64,000 nucleotides of DNA from JBBRCE01 sp038205115 (GTDB lineage: Bacteria > Planctomycetota > Planctomycetia > Pirellulales > JBBRCE01): the NCBI GenBank assembly GCA_038205115.1, contig JBBRCE010000021.1, positions 15,836 to 79,835 of the forward strand. The letters are read 5' to 3'. This document shows, in pieces, positions 8,720-17,786 of the stretch (the stretch's first letter is position 1; each line of letters opens with the position of its first letter). The position numbers were made by a program, and so were the translations under genes. Below the pieces are notes generated by a model. That model saw nothing but the letters and a program-made list of their open reading frames with translations. It was not told where the DNA came from and did no database searches.

Positions 8720-9271
8720 TCAGATCCGGCGATGGGCGCCTGGCCAGGGTCCGGGCGGTTCGGCGGGAAGATCTTTGGCGGAAGTTTCGGTTTTCACAAG
8801 CCGAAATCCACGCGCCAGATAGTTCCTTAACGCTTGAGGGTGATCCAGCGACGAGGTATGAACCCAAACTCGCCGAGGGCTTCTTTGCCAGGCGCGGTCG
8901 ATGGCAACGGTTAGCAGATGACCGCCGATGCCCTGGCCTGTGAACTGCGAAAGTAGGCCGAAATATTCCAGTTCGACATCGCTGTTTGGTTCTCCAGCTA
9001 ATTCGAAGTACCCCACTGGATTTCCTTGCCGATAGGCCACCCAGGTTTCGTGGCCGGGACGGCTGATCGCCGCCAGCCATTGCTGGTACGACCACCTCAG
9101 CCGGTCGATCCAATACCAGTCGCCGCCAATGGCCGCGTAAAAAAACCGATTCAACTCCGGGCAAGGCGTTTCAACTTTGCGAACGTCAATTCCGTCAGGC
9201 ACATGGCTGGCGGGAATCAATGCCGCGCGGTCGGTCATTTCGAGATAGATGGTTGTTTCTTGCCGTTGCAT
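8720..9271 (-). CDS. GNAT-family N-acetyltransferase
   Basis: A 183-residue single-domain GNAT protein. The acetyl-CoA binding motif A is seen as QFTGQGIGGHLLTVAIDRAW (about residues 108-127), preceded by the usual beta-strand pair (VAYRQGNPVGYFELAG). The C-terminal half has the conserved bulge (VWVHTSSLDHPQALRNYLARG) that closes the cofactor site. It would transfer an acetyl group to a small molecule or peptide amine; the substrate cannot be told from sequence. It is convergent with the hydrolase-like gene and separated from nuoD by about 215 bp, so it is probably transcribed alone. Confidence 0.85.
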   Translation of the reverse strand: MQRQETTIYLEMTDRAALIPASHVPDGIDVRKVETPCPELNRFFYAAIGGDWYWIDRLRWSYQQWLAAISRPGHETWVAYRQGNPVGYFELAGEPNSDVELEYFGLLSQFTGQGIGGHLLTVAIDRAWQRSPRRVWVHTSSLDHPQALRNYLARGFRLVKTETSAKDLPAEPPGPWPGAHRRI

Positions 9272-9486
9272 GGACGCACCACGAGACGAGTCGTTAATTG
9301 CAACCGTGGCCAGCAGGTTATCAATGGTTTTAACTGTGGGCGGCGGCGCTGCTGTGGGTCAAAACCGATACACCCTAGATGCACCGGAAACCCCGAAACT
9401 GCACGCACGCACGCTGAAAGGCGCACATCCGTGATTTTTCATCGAATCGCAGAGTGAACTCAAGTAGCCACGTAAGTCGGTTTCAA

Positions 9487-10692
9487 CTACCGGTCGATTT
9501 CGCCCATCACGATGTCCAGCGAGCCAACAATGGCCGGTACGTCAGCAATCAAGCAGCCGCGGCATAATTCGTGAGTGACAGAAAGGTTGGTGAAGCAACT
9601 GCTCCGCGCGCGGGCGCGCCAGGGCACCGCCGTGCCATCGCTGACGATGTAGAAGCCCATCTGGCCGCGTGGCGCCTCGGTCTCCAGGTAGGCTTCGCCA
9701 CGGGGCAGTTTTTCCGTCAGCTTGACGGGCTCGCCCCAGGAGCCGGTGGCCGTGCTGTAGCGGTCGATGGCCTGCCGCACGAGATCGATGCTCTGCACAA
9801 CTTCCAGCATCCGCACGTAAAAGCGGTGCCAACAGTCGCCGAGAACCGCCGTGCGTGGCACCGGCGGATATTTGTGATCTTTGGGGTAGTGGCCGTCTTT
9901 TTCGACGATCACCTCGAACGCGTAGCCGTCGTACATTTCCGTGTAGCGATCCTCACCATCGCGACGCAGGTCGTGGTCCACGCCGCTGCCGCGGAGCACG
10001 GGCCCCGAGCAGCCGTAGCCAATCGCCAGTTCGGCGGGCATCACGCCAATGCCGGCACAGCGCCGCACGAAGATGGCGTTGGTCGTGAGCAGCGTGTGAT
10101 ATTCCTGAATGATCGGCACCAAGCCGTCCAGAAAGGCTTCGCACTTTTGCAAAAAGCCGGGTGGCAAATCGGCCGTGGCACCGCCGACGGTGATGTAACT
10201 GTAGGTCAACCGCGCGCCGCAAACTTCTTCGAACAGATCGAGGATTTTCTCGCGCTCGCGGAAGGCGTACAAGAACGGGCTGAACGTGCCGAGATCCAGG
10301 CCGTATGCGCCCATGCCAACCAGATGACTGGCGATGCGGCCCATCTCGCAAATCAACACGCGCAAATGCCGAGCTTTTTCCGGCAATTGCAGCTTCATCA
10401 ATTTTTCGACGGTCAGCGCCCAACCGAGATTCATATTCATCCCGGCCAGGTAATCCATGCGGTCGGTATAGGGAATCCACTGCCGCGCGGTGAGGTTTTC
10501 GCCGATCTTTTCCGCGCAGCGGTGCAAATAACCGATGTGCGGCGTCACTTCCGAGACCACTTCGCCGTCAGTGCGCAGCACCAATCGCAGCACGCCATGC
10601 GTACTGGGATGCTGCGGCCCCATGTTGACCAGCATCTCGTCGGTACGGACGTCAAATTCAATGATCCGCGGATCGTCTAACTGAGATTCCAT
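9487..10692 (-). CDS. nuoD: NADH-quinone oxidoreductase subunit D
   Basis: This 401-residue protein is full length for NuoD, the 49-kDa subunit of complex I that lines the quinone-binding site. Diagnostic stretches are MLVNMGPQHPSTHGVLRLVL at the N-terminus, PHIGYLHRCAEKIGE, YTDRMDYLAGMN and the C-terminal GSLDIVMGEIDR. It is the last gene of a minus-strand cluster, beginning 18 bp after the stop of the unknown gene. The C-terminus carries an unusual THELCRGC stretch before the conserved end, where other NuoD proteins have a hydrophobic stretch. Confidence 0.97.
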   Translation of the reverse strand: MESQLDDPRIIEFDVRTDEMLVNMGPQHPSTHGVLRLVLRTDGEVVSEVTPHIGYLHRCAEKIGENLTARQWIPYTDRMDYLAGMNMNLGWALTVEKLMKLQLPEKARHLRVLICEMGRIASHLVGMGAYGLDLGTFSPFLYAFREREKILDLFEEVCGARLTYSYITVGGATADLPPGFLQKCEAFLDGLVPIIQEYHTLLTTNAIFVRRCAGIGVMPAELAIGYGCSGPVLRGSGVDHDLRRDGEDRYTEMYDGYAFEVIVEKDGHYPKDHKYPPVPRTAVLGDCWHRFYVRMLEVVQSIDLVRQAIDRYSTATGSWGEPVKLTEKLPRGEAYLETEAPRGQMGFYIVSDGTAVPWRARARSSCFTNLSVTHELCRGCLIADVPAIVGSLDIVMGEIDR

Positions 10693-10710
10693 GTCAGATT
10701 AAAATCTTTC

Positions 10711-11217
10711 TTAAGCGACTTCCGAGACAGTTGCAAATTGTTCGACAAATCGATTGAGCCGGTCGAACTCGGCGTTCTGAGAGGCAATTGCTTGCCGATT
10801 AAACCTGTTGGGTTGCGTGCGACTCCAGCTTTTGGCCCACGCGGCAAAGTCCGCCTTCGAGGCAGCCACGCTGGGTCCGGCAGCGGCCAGGGCAGCGGAA
10901 AAAGCGGGATCGAGTTTCAGCCATGCGGCAAGATCGGGTGCCGCCAAAGTCACCTGCCATGACGTTCGCGGCGCCGCGCTTGAAAGCAGTCTTTCGATGG
11001 ACTGGCGGAAATCGGTTGGTTCGGTCGCTTCATTCAGCACGAGCGCCACGGCCAGTTGCGGTGAACGCAGCAGCGACGACTCGGCGATCGACACGGCGGA
11101 ACTGGCATCCCAACACATGGTCACGCCGACCGCCCCCGCTTGGATGCAATCTGCGAACAACGCATCGACCATCAGTTCTTCAGCGCGATTCTCGACTAAA
11201 ATGCGAATTCGGATCAT
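10711..11217 (-). CDS. Unrecognised protein encoded between nuoC and nuoD
   Basis: I chose ATG 11217 (168 residues, MIRIRILVENRAEELMVDAL...) because GGAGG precedes it at good spacing; a longer frame from 11289 lacks support. The product is soluble, Ala- and Ser-rich in the second half, with no cysteine cluster, signal peptide or membrane segment. It is not NuoB, which would show a CxxCP-type Fe-S motif. Its tight position between nuoC and nuoD on the same strand suggests a role connected with complex I, for instance assembly, but that rests on context only. Confidence 0.65.
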   Translation of the reverse strand: MIRIRILVENRAEELMVDALFADCIQAGAVGVTMCWDASSAVSIAESSLLRSPQLAVALVLNEATEPTDFRQSIERLLSSAAPRTSWQVTLAAPDLAAWLKLDPAFSAALAAAGPSVAASKADFAAWAKSWSRTQPNRFNRQAIASQNAEFDRLNRFVEQFATVSEVA

Positions 11218-11342
11218 ACCCGGCCTCCAACCTCTTCCCAATGTGTCACCGCCAGATTCGGTCTGCCGAACATCAAGGCGTATTTCCATTTTAGCCGAAC
11301 GGCAGCGAGGAAGTCACGGGAATCGTGGGCATAAATGATTCG

Positions 11343-11873
11343 CTACCGTCCGCGAATCCCGTGGTACTCCAGCGGTTGTTCGTAATCTTTGCGAAGCGGG
11401 TAACCGACCCAGTCTTCCGGGCAAAGGATGCGACGGAGATTCGGATGTCCCAGGAAGCGGATGCCGCTTAAATCGTACACTTCGCGCTCGTGCCAATCGG
11501 CCGTGGGCCAAATGTCGCTCACCGTAGGCACTTCGGGAATTTCGCCGACGATGTCGTTCTTCCAACGCGGCAACATCACCTTCAGCACCAGGCTGACTTT
11601 GTTCGGCAAACTCCAGAGGTGGTACACCACTTCGGTGTGCGGTTGCCAGGTGACCTTGGCCGCTTTTTTGGCGTCCGGTTCGAAATAGTCGACGCCACTG
11701 ACGCAGTTCAAATAGTTGAATCGCAGACTAGGTTCGTCGCGCAAGTACAGGCAAACTTCGCGCAGGCCAGCCGGCGACACTTCAATCCAGGGATCGATGG
11801 CTTCCAAGTTCGAGCCGGTGATCTTGTCGCCGAAGCGCTGCTTGAGTTGATCGTAAAACGTTCCGCCGCTCAT
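11343..11873 (-). CDS. nuoC: NADH-quinone oxidoreductase subunit C
   Basis: The 176-residue product carries the 30-kDa subunit signature: RFNYLNCVSGVDYFEPD, VYHLWSLPNKVSLVLKVMLP, then TADWHEREVYDLSGIRFLGH and RRILCPEDWVGYPLRKDY. It is part of the peripheral arm of complex I beside NuoD and NuoB. The start ATG 11873 is the only reasonable one and the length is typical of a stand-alone NuoC. It sits downstream of nuoA, where nuoB would be expected in between but is absent. Confidence 0.96.
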   Translation of the reverse strand: MSGGTFYDQLKQRFGDKITGSNLEAIDPWIEVSPAGLREVCLYLRDEPSLRFNYLNCVSGVDYFEPDAKKAAKVTWQPHTEVVYHLWSLPNKVSLVLKVMLPRWKNDIVGEIPEVPTVSDIWPTADWHEREVYDLSGIRFLGHPNLRRILCPEDWVGYPLRKDYEQPLEYHGIRGR

Positions 11874-11949
11874 GAAAAAACTCGCGATGCTAAATCAAAT
11901 CAGAAACGTTTGCAAAACGCCAGACGGCAGCCTGCCGAGCCCGCGCTCA

Positions 11950-12675
11950 CTAAGCCACCATCACCGGCGCGGAATCTTCATAGTGTGCCGGATTGCGTTC
12001 GACAGCCACCTTGTCGCCGCGAACCGCGCGGACCCAATCCAGGTCGCCGCGCCGCCAGACATAGGCAAATCCCACGAGCAGCACGGCAAAAAATACGCCG
12101 ATATCCGCCAGCGATAGCCGGGCCAACGTCATGGCCGTACTGCGGGCCGATTCGTCGGCGGAAACTCCGGACGACGCGGAAACTCCGGACGACGCGGGAA
12201 GGCCAGCGGCGGGGGCGCCAGCGGCGGGGACGCCAACGGCGGGGACGCCAACGGCGGAACTCTCCAGCGGCAAGGCGTCTTTGTCCGGATTGCGGACGCC
12301 CAACTCACGGTACAGTCCGCGCGCCGCGGGCGTGAGTTGCGGTCGCGGGCTACTTTCGGTCGAGGCAATCACCGGCAAATTGGTATCCATCAATTGCGTG
12401 GCTTTGCCGTAAACCACGGCCCACGGAAAGAAAAACGCAACTTCCACGTCAAAGATGATGAACAGCAGGGCAACAACGTAAAATCGCAGATCGAATTGCA
12501 CGAAGCTGGAACCGATTGTCGGCTCGCCGCATTCGTAGACTTCCAGCTTCTCTTTATTTGGCGCGTACGGCCGTAAAAACCGGCCAGCGAACAGCGACGA
12601 AAAGATGAACAAGAAGCCAAAAATGGCGAACAACGCCAAGTAGCCGACAATCAATGTGGGTGTAACCATCGCCAT
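11950..12675 (-). CDS. nuoA: NADH-quinone oxidoreductase subunit A with an expanded repetitive loop
   Basis: NuoA is a three-helix membrane subunit of complex I, normally near 120-150 residues. Here it has 241. Helix 1 (about 6-28), the conserved KLEVYECGEP and FVQFDLRFYVVALLFIIFDV segments with helix 2, and helix 3 (about 190-210, DIGVFFAVLLVGFAYVWRR) are all present. The extra length is mostly a low-complexity insert of about 70 residues (Val/Ala/Gly/Pro and Ser units) between helices 2 and 3, encoded in part by 15- and 18-bp tandem repeats. The gene heads the minus-strand cluster. Two in-frame ATGs (12675, 12669) are possible starts. Confidence 0.93.
   Translation of the reverse strand: MAMVTPTLIVGYLALFAIFGFLFIFSSLFAGRFLRPYAPNKEKLEVYECGEPTIGSSFVQFDLRFYVVALLFIIFDVEVAFFFPWAVVYGKATQLMDTNLPVIASTESSPRPQLTPAARGLYRELGVRNPDKDALPLESSAVGVPAVGVPAAGAPAAGLPASSGVSASSGVSADESARSTAMTLARLSLADIGVFFAVLLVGFAYVWRRGDLDWVRAVRGDKVAVERNPAHYEDSAPVMVA
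12163..12261. repeat. Minisatellites inside nuoA (18-bp x2 and 15-bp x4)
   Basis: Two 18-bp units (12163-12198, one difference) are followed after three bases by four 15-bp units (12202-12261, one to three differences, the last unit diverging at its end). All stay in frame and encode the GVSASS and GVPA(V/A) stretches of the loop between helices 2 and 3. Confidence 0.85.
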
Positions 12676-13807
12676 CGAGCTTTCTGGGTACCGAAAATCG
12701 CCGTAACCTACCGCCCACGCTCACCTTGGACAGCACAAAAACGCATTTTAGAGGAACCCCGCCGGATTGCAAGGCAAGGCGCTGGCATTCGCCACGGCGC
12801 GCGGCTGCGGGAGTTCCGGTTCGAACTCCGCCTGCCACAACGGCGCTACGCTGGGCGGACGAAGCGGTCCAAGTAGCGACATGTGGCTCGCGCGAAATCG
12901 TGGCAGAAATCGTCGGTGCCGAAGCAGGTAGGTTGATCCGGTAGCCGTGATTTTCACAAAAAAAGTTTTCCGCGACGCGAACCTTTGCGTCGATGAAGCG
13001 TCTTGGATATGTCGAGGGTGCTAGACGATGTGCGGAGATACCCGTTAATCAACGGACTTTTCCAAGCTGGATTTGACATTCGCGGTGCAATCGTGCAACT
13101 TAGATAGACGGGCGAGATTGTTCGGCTTCGCAGGCCGAGTCTGGCCAAAACTGTCCTTTTTCTCTCCCAACCGCGCGCCAAGCGCAGGAGCGAGCCATGC
13201 GTAATTACTTCAACCGGATTATCTGCAACGTAATTGGCAATAGCCAAGACGTCGTCGTAGTCGCCGGCAAGTTTGCGCTCGCGTTGCGCCTGCATCTGGA
13301 AGCGTTGGCACTCGCGCATTCAATGGATGCGATGGCCAAACGCGATTCGCGACGCGGACGCCCGTGTTATTCGGGCATGCTTGCGGCGATCAGTCGTCAG
13401 CCCAGATTTGCGAGCTCAGCAGGGACAACCTCTGCCGGGACCAGCGAATTTGGGCAAACCGGCTGGCAACGTTGGCTCACGCAGCCGACGGGACGCCTGA
13501 TCTTAAGCCCCATAGCGGCTTAAGACGGTCCAACGGAAAAGGGCTCATTGCGACGTTAGCCGAGTGTTCGGCGGATGTCAGCGGTGAACCCGGAACCTGA
13601 CGGATCGGGTCGAAAAGCAAGCGGCGCGTAATCAGCGCGGTTTGCAATCGACTCTAGCATCTGCCCGCACGCGCTACCGCCCGGCTGACGTCGCTGTTTG
13701 ACGTTTTGTCCTGGCTCAACCGCGTTCTGGCTGCCCGCACATTTCGGCAATCGGCCGTAGCTCCGATTGCCTCGCATTCCAGTATTCATGGGGAGAGGAA
13801 GGAAAAC
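12676..13807. other. 1.1-kb intergenic region between divergent nuoA and sigma-factor genes
   Basis: It must hold the promoters for nuoA (minus) and the sigma factor (plus). Frames such as 12954-13319 (minus) and 13197-13523 (plus) have no recognisable product, overlap each other and lack good ribosome binding sites. A stretch near 13200-13320 read on the minus strand (DYDDVLAIANYVADNPVE) faintly recalls the end of REP-associated transposases, too weak to call. Confidence 0.4.
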
Positions 13808-14383
13808 ATGGCCGTTGTCGAGATGGAGCGAACCGATGAGCAGACCGAGCGAGTGCAGCTCGTCTTGGCCGCGCAGTTAGGCGATCGCGAGGCGTTCGGA
13901 CTGCTTGCGCAAATGTACGAGCGGCACGTTTACAACGTCGGGCTGCGGCGGCTGAACAACCACGCCGAAGCGCAGGAACTGTGCCAGGATGTGCTGGTTC
14001 AGGCCATGCAAAAGCTCGATCAACTGCGCGCGCCGGAGTGCTTTGGCGGGTGGTTACGATCGATGGCCAACCGGATGGCGATCAACCGGGCCATCCGCCG
14101 GCGACCGATTGCCACGGCCGAGCCAGAAACCTTGACAGAAGCCTGTCACGAGCAAGCGTCGCCGTTGGCGCTGCTGCTGGCGGGCGAACGGCAGTCGCAG
14201 GTTCGCGCCGGACTCAAACGCTTGGGCACACTCGACCGCAAAACGCTGGTAGCGTTTTACGTGCGTGGGTTGTCGCTGATTGAGATGGCCGACGAGTTCG
14301 TCGCGCCGATCGGCACGATCAAGCGGCGACTGCACGTTGCCCGCAAGCGGCTGGCCCGCGAGTTGAAAGAAGTCGAAGCGTGA
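13808..14383 (+). CDS. ECF-type RNA polymerase sigma factor
   Basis: The 191-residue protein starts at ATG 13808, preceded by a purine-rich GAGAGGAAGG site; a longer frame from 13706 adds unlikely sequence. Region 2 spans about residues 30-100 (EAQELCQDVLVQAMQKLDQL, then WLRSMANRMAINRAIRRR). Region 4 covers about 125-185 (FYVRGLSLIEMADEFVAPIG, then KRRLHVARKRLARELKE). No anti-sigma gene is adjacent; the next gene is rarD after 200 bp of repeats, so its partner and regulon are unknown. Confidence 0.9.
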   Translation: MAVVEMERTDEQTERVQLVLAAQLGDREAFGLLAQMYERHVYNVGLRRLNNHAEAQELCQDVLVQAMQKLDQLRAPECFGGWLRSMANRMAINRAIRRRPIATAEPETLTEACHEQASPLALLLAGERQSQVRAGLKRLGTLDRKTLVAFYVRGLSLIEMADEFVAPIGTIKRRLHVARKRLARELKEVEA

Positions 14384-14389
14384 GCGGCA

Positions 14390-14532
14390 GGGGACAAGAT
14401 AGGGGTCAAGATAGGGGACAAGATAGGGGTCAGGGATTAGGGGTCAGCGAAAGCAGGATTTCTTTCTCGCCGCTCTTAATCTCCTCTGTCCTCTGACCTC
14501 TGTCCCCAAAACCCTGACCCCTATATATTGAC
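14390..14532. repeat. Tandem AGGGG(A/T)CAAGAT repeats with inverted counterpart
   Basis: Directly after the sigma factor stop, 12-bp units alternate between GGGGACAAGATA and GGGGTCAAGATA, then shorten to AGGGGTCAG. About 60 bp later the complement appears (CTGACCCCTATATATTGAC), so the whole can fold as a large imperfect hairpin. It resembles REP-type extragenic elements more than a gene-specific terminator. Confidence 0.7.
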
Positions 14533-14585
14533 GCCTACTTGCCATACCCGCCCCCGGCCTTCCCGCTCTTGTCGCGCTCCGCACC

Positions 14586-15536
14586 ATGGCTGCCTCGCAA
14601 ACCGAATCCGAGCGCCAGCGAGAGGGGCTGATTTACGGCGCGCTGGCCTACAGTTTGTGGGGCATCTTCCCAATCTATTTCAAGCTGCTCGGCCCCATCA
14701 ACCCGCTGGAAGTGCTTTCGCATCGCGTGTTCTGGTCGGCCCTGTTGCTGGCGCTGGTGGTCACGCTTTGGGGACGCTGGCCGGCGCTGGTCAAAGCGTT
14801 ACGCACGGGTTCGGTGATGCTGATCTTGCTGGGCTCAACCACGCTGATTGCCGTGAACTGGTTGGTGTTCATTTACGCGGTCAACAACAACATGTTGCTG
14901 CAAACCAGTTTTGCGTACTTCGCTACGCCGCTGGTTAACGTGCTGCTAGGCGTGATCTTTTTGCACGAGCGATTGCGGCGGGTGCAGTCGTTCAGCTTTG
15001 TGCTGGCCGGAATGGGCGCGCTGCTGATGGGCGTGGCACTGGGCGATTGGCCGTGGGTGCCCGTGGCGCTGTCGCTGTCATTTGGATTTTACGGCCTGTT
15101 GCGAAAGATCGTGGCCGTCGACGGTTTTTTATCGCTGATGATCGAGACAGGGATTCTCGCGCCGCTTGGGCTTGGTTACCTGACGTTTCTGCAGTTGCGC
15201 GGCCAAGGCCAGTTTGCGCAAGCATGGAATTCGACTCACGCTTTGCTGCTGATCAGCGGCCTGATCACGGCGACGCCGCTGCTGTTGTTTGCGGCTGCCG
15301 CGCGACGTTTGACGCTGTCGTCGCTGGGCTTCATGCAATACATAGCCCCGATCTTGCAGTTTTCGTTGGCCGTGTTCATTTACGGCGAGACATTTTCCAT
15401 TGCTTATCTCGCCAGCTTCGGTCTGATTTGGGTGGCCGTGGTGATCTACACCGCTGACTCGGTGTTGGTCTTCCGGCGTCGTCACCTGCAAGCGGTGGCC
15501 GACCCCATCGAACTGGTCGAAGAACCGGCCGCGTAG
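14586..15536 (+). CDS. rarD: RarD-type EamA-family transporter
   Basis: The 316-residue integral membrane protein has about ten hydrophobic helices, in the two EamA repeats of drug/metabolite transporters. The N-terminal segment (GALAYSLWGIFPIYFKLLGP, then EVLSHRVFWSALLL) and SFAYFATPLVNVLLGVIFLHE are characteristic of RarD, the chloramphenicol-sensitivity protein subgroup. The natural substrate is not established for the family. The start ATG 14586 gives the expected length and a short cytoplasmic lead. Confidence 0.92.
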   Translation: MAASQTESERQREGLIYGALAYSLWGIFPIYFKLLGPINPLEVLSHRVFWSALLLALVVTLWGRWPALVKALRTGSVMLILLGSTTLIAVNWLVFIYAVNNNMLLQTSFAYFATPLVNVLLGVIFLHERLRRVQSFSFVLAGMGALLMGVALGDWPWVPVALSLSFGFYGLLRKIVAVDGFLSLMIETGILAPLGLGYLTFLQLRGQGQFAQAWNSTHALLLISGLITATPLLLFAAAARRLTLSSLGFMQYIAPILQFSLAVFIYGETFSIAYLASFGLIWVAVVIYTADSVLVFRRRHLQAVADPIELVEEPAA

Positions 15537-15635
15537 GGGTTCGAAGTACTTGCCCGCAGGGTCGTCGCTGCTTTGCCTCGTGGCCGATGCGGCCGGCAGC
15601 GGCGCCATCGGGCGATTCGACACTGCCGGCTTGAA

Positions 15636-17540
15636 CTACTTGATCAAATTCTTGAGTTCGTTGTCCAAATCGGTGATGTGCAGTCCGCGATTGACGACGT
15701 TGCCGCGACCATCGATCAGCACCATTGTCGGCAGCGTGAGAATGCCCATGTCGTTGGCGTAAGGGCTTTCGAGTCCGCCTTTTTCCCACAGCGTGGGCCA
15801 GGGCGCGGGGTTGCTCTTGAGCAAGTCGATGGCGGTTTGTTTTTCGCTATCCAGATTGATGCCGACAACCTCGAACGACTTGCCGTACTTGGCCTTGAGT
15901 TGTTTGATTTGCGCCATGTCCGTGATGCACGGCTGGCACCACGTGGCCCAATATTGAATCAGCACGACTTTTCCGGTGAGTTTGGAAGTGTCGACGGCTT
16001 CGTTTCTCAGCCCACGTCCGACAATGCCCAGCGGTTTGCCAACCGCGTCCAGGCGGCGGAGCGAGCCGGCTGCCTTGCGGAACGCGGGCGCTTGTTTGAA
16101 ATTGTCGACCAATTGGCCGTACCATTTTTTGGCGAGATCTTCCTGTCCGCCGAACTCCTCGGCGATGCCCAGTTGCAGCAGCGCCTCGGACGTGTCGCTG
16201 GTTTTCGGAAAGTCCTTGACGAATTGTTCGAGGTTGGCGACCCAAACTTTTTGCGTTTCCGGAAAGCTATCGCTGCCCTTTTTGTCCTGCAGGCTTTGAT
16301 TGTAGTCGGCGGCCAGATAGCAGAACCGCGTGTGGCCGGCGAGTTCCGCGTCTTCACCGTTCTTTTCCAGCTTCTCGGATAGCAGCCGCAGTTTTTCGAC
16401 GCCGCCCGGATATCCACCACCTTGCACAGCGGCGCTAATCACGTCGGACAGTTGACGCATCCACTCGGCGCGGTGCGCGGTGTCGGTGGCGGCCAATTGC
16501 AGCAGCACGTCGCAGCGATCGTCGTTGGCCTTGTTAAGCGCATCGCCGGTCGTGCTGTTGGCGGTTTTATCCAATTGTTCCAGCTTGCTGAGCAGCGTTT
16601 GCAGCTCGTCATTTCCGGGAGCGGCCGTTTCTGCGCCGCTGCGGACGTTGCTCGGCGCGGCGGGGCCCGGCACAAACGTGAAGGCCAGGTCCGAAAGTTT
16701 GCCGTCGGCGTTGGGCAGCTTTGGTAGCTCAACCAGACGCCAGACGTCGCCCACTTTGACCATCGCGCCCACATGCAACTGGCCGTGCTCGGCGCCGGTT
16801 TCGACCATGGCGATCACGTTTTCGTACACGAGAATGTCGGCCGTCGATTCCTCGGTGCCGGCCGGAATCATCGCCGGGCGCGAGGCGGCAAAATATTGCC
16901 AGGTGGTTTTGGCGGTGATCATTTTCTGCGCGGCGGCCAGGGCTTTGAACTTGCCACTGGCGGCGGTCAGCTTGGCGGTCAGGTCGCGGAGTTTGTCTTT
17001 GCCGAGGCCCAAGTTGTTCAACTCGTTCGGCGTGATCAGCAACCGCGCGTATCGCGCTTCGTCGCGATCGCGCAGGGCCATCACGAGTTCCGAAGTGACT
17101 TCTTCGGCGGAAATCGCTTTCCAGGAATCGATTTTGCCGTCTTCGTTTTTATCGATTCCCCAGCGCGACCCGGCCAGGTTCATCCAGCGATGTTGATCCG
17201 GCCGACCGTTGAAGTTCTCGTCGATATCGCGATAAACTTCGACGCCGTCTTTGAAGTAGCTCCAGCGATCCACCACGTTGTCGTTGTTGGTGTCGACGAA
17301 TTGGCGCAGCAATTCGCCGCTGGGTCCGCGAACCACCCAGGCGGTTTGCCCCCCGATTTTTTCGGCGGCGATGGTGCACTTCGCAACGTCCGCTTGCGGC
17401 GGTTTATCGTAGTCGACGTCTTTTTGCGAGGGCGCGAGTTTTAGCGCTTGCTCGACGGTGACCGCCAGCGCGGGCCCACCGATCAGTGTCAGCAGCGCGG
17501 CCGCAACCAAATAGCTCAATGGACGAAGACGAAAGTTCAT
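15636..17540 (-). CDS. Exported TlpA-like thioredoxin-domain protein
   Basis: ATG 17540 is preferred because it starts a good signal peptide (MNFRLRPLSYLVAAALLTLI...); the frame extends 21 codons upstream without support. The 634-residue product has three layers. First come EF-hand-like acidic loops (DTNNDNVVD, DENFNGRPD, DKNEDGKID), which may bind calcium. A long helical middle with TPR-like units follows. The last 120 residues are a TlpA/ResA-type thioredoxin fold with WCQPC (active Cys at about 535) and LPTMVLIDGRG with the cis-Pro. It should act in the periplasm as a thiol-disulfide reductase, perhaps in cytochrome c maturation. It lies 246 bp downstream of tatC on the same strand. Confidence 0.88.
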   Translation of the reverse strand: MNFRLRPLSYLVAAALLTLIGGPALAVTVEQALKLAPSQKDVDYDKPPQADVAKCTIAAEKIGGQTAWVVRGPSGELLRQFVDTNNDNVVDRWSYFKDGVEVYRDIDENFNGRPDQHRWMNLAGSRWGIDKNEDGKIDSWKAISAEEVTSELVMALRDRDEARYARLLITPNELNNLGLGKDKLRDLTAKLTAASGKFKALAAAQKMITAKTTWQYFAASRPAMIPAGTEESTADILVYENVIAMVETGAEHGQLHVGAMVKVGDVWRLVELPKLPNADGKLSDLAFTFVPGPAAPSNVRSGAETAAPGNDELQTLLSKLEQLDKTANSTTGDALNKANDDRCDVLLQLAATDTAHRAEWMRQLSDVISAAVQGGGYPGGVEKLRLLSEKLEKNGEDAELAGHTRFCYLAADYNQSLQDKKGSDSFPETQKVWVANLEQFVKDFPKTSDTSEALLQLGIAEEFGGQEDLAKKWYGQLVDNFKQAPAFRKAAGSLRRLDAVGKPLGIVGRGLRNEAVDTSKLTGKVVLIQYWATWCQPCITDMAQIKQLKAKYGKSFEVVGINLDSEKQTAIDLLKSNPAPWPTLWEKGGLESPYANDMGILTLPTMVLIDGRGNVVNRGLHITDLDNELKNLIK

Positions 17541-17786
17541 CGACGAATCCCTTCGGACGAGGCGTGTTCGGTTGACTTCGTTGCCAGCCTGCGACCGCGT
17601 CAAATCCGCGATGACCGGCCGACAGACGAATCGCGTTTCCGGGAATAGCCGCGGCGGTTCAATCCCATCGAACCGCGCGTGGAAACGCTCATGACAAGCA
17701 ACGGTAGTGATCGACCGTGCCGGCTTCCGGACTTGAATGAATCGTCCTGGCTGCCGGCATTGTGCCGCGACTGCAGCGCGCAGCCG

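Noticed and set aside
9571..10680. 369-codon plus-strand frame opposite nuoD
   Set aside because: Antisense shadow of a well-identified gene, with no start signal.
12954..13523. Possible genes on both strands in the nuoA / sigma-factor gap
   Set aside because: The frames overlap each other, lack good start signals and show no recognisable domain. The transposase-like hint on the minus strand is too weak.
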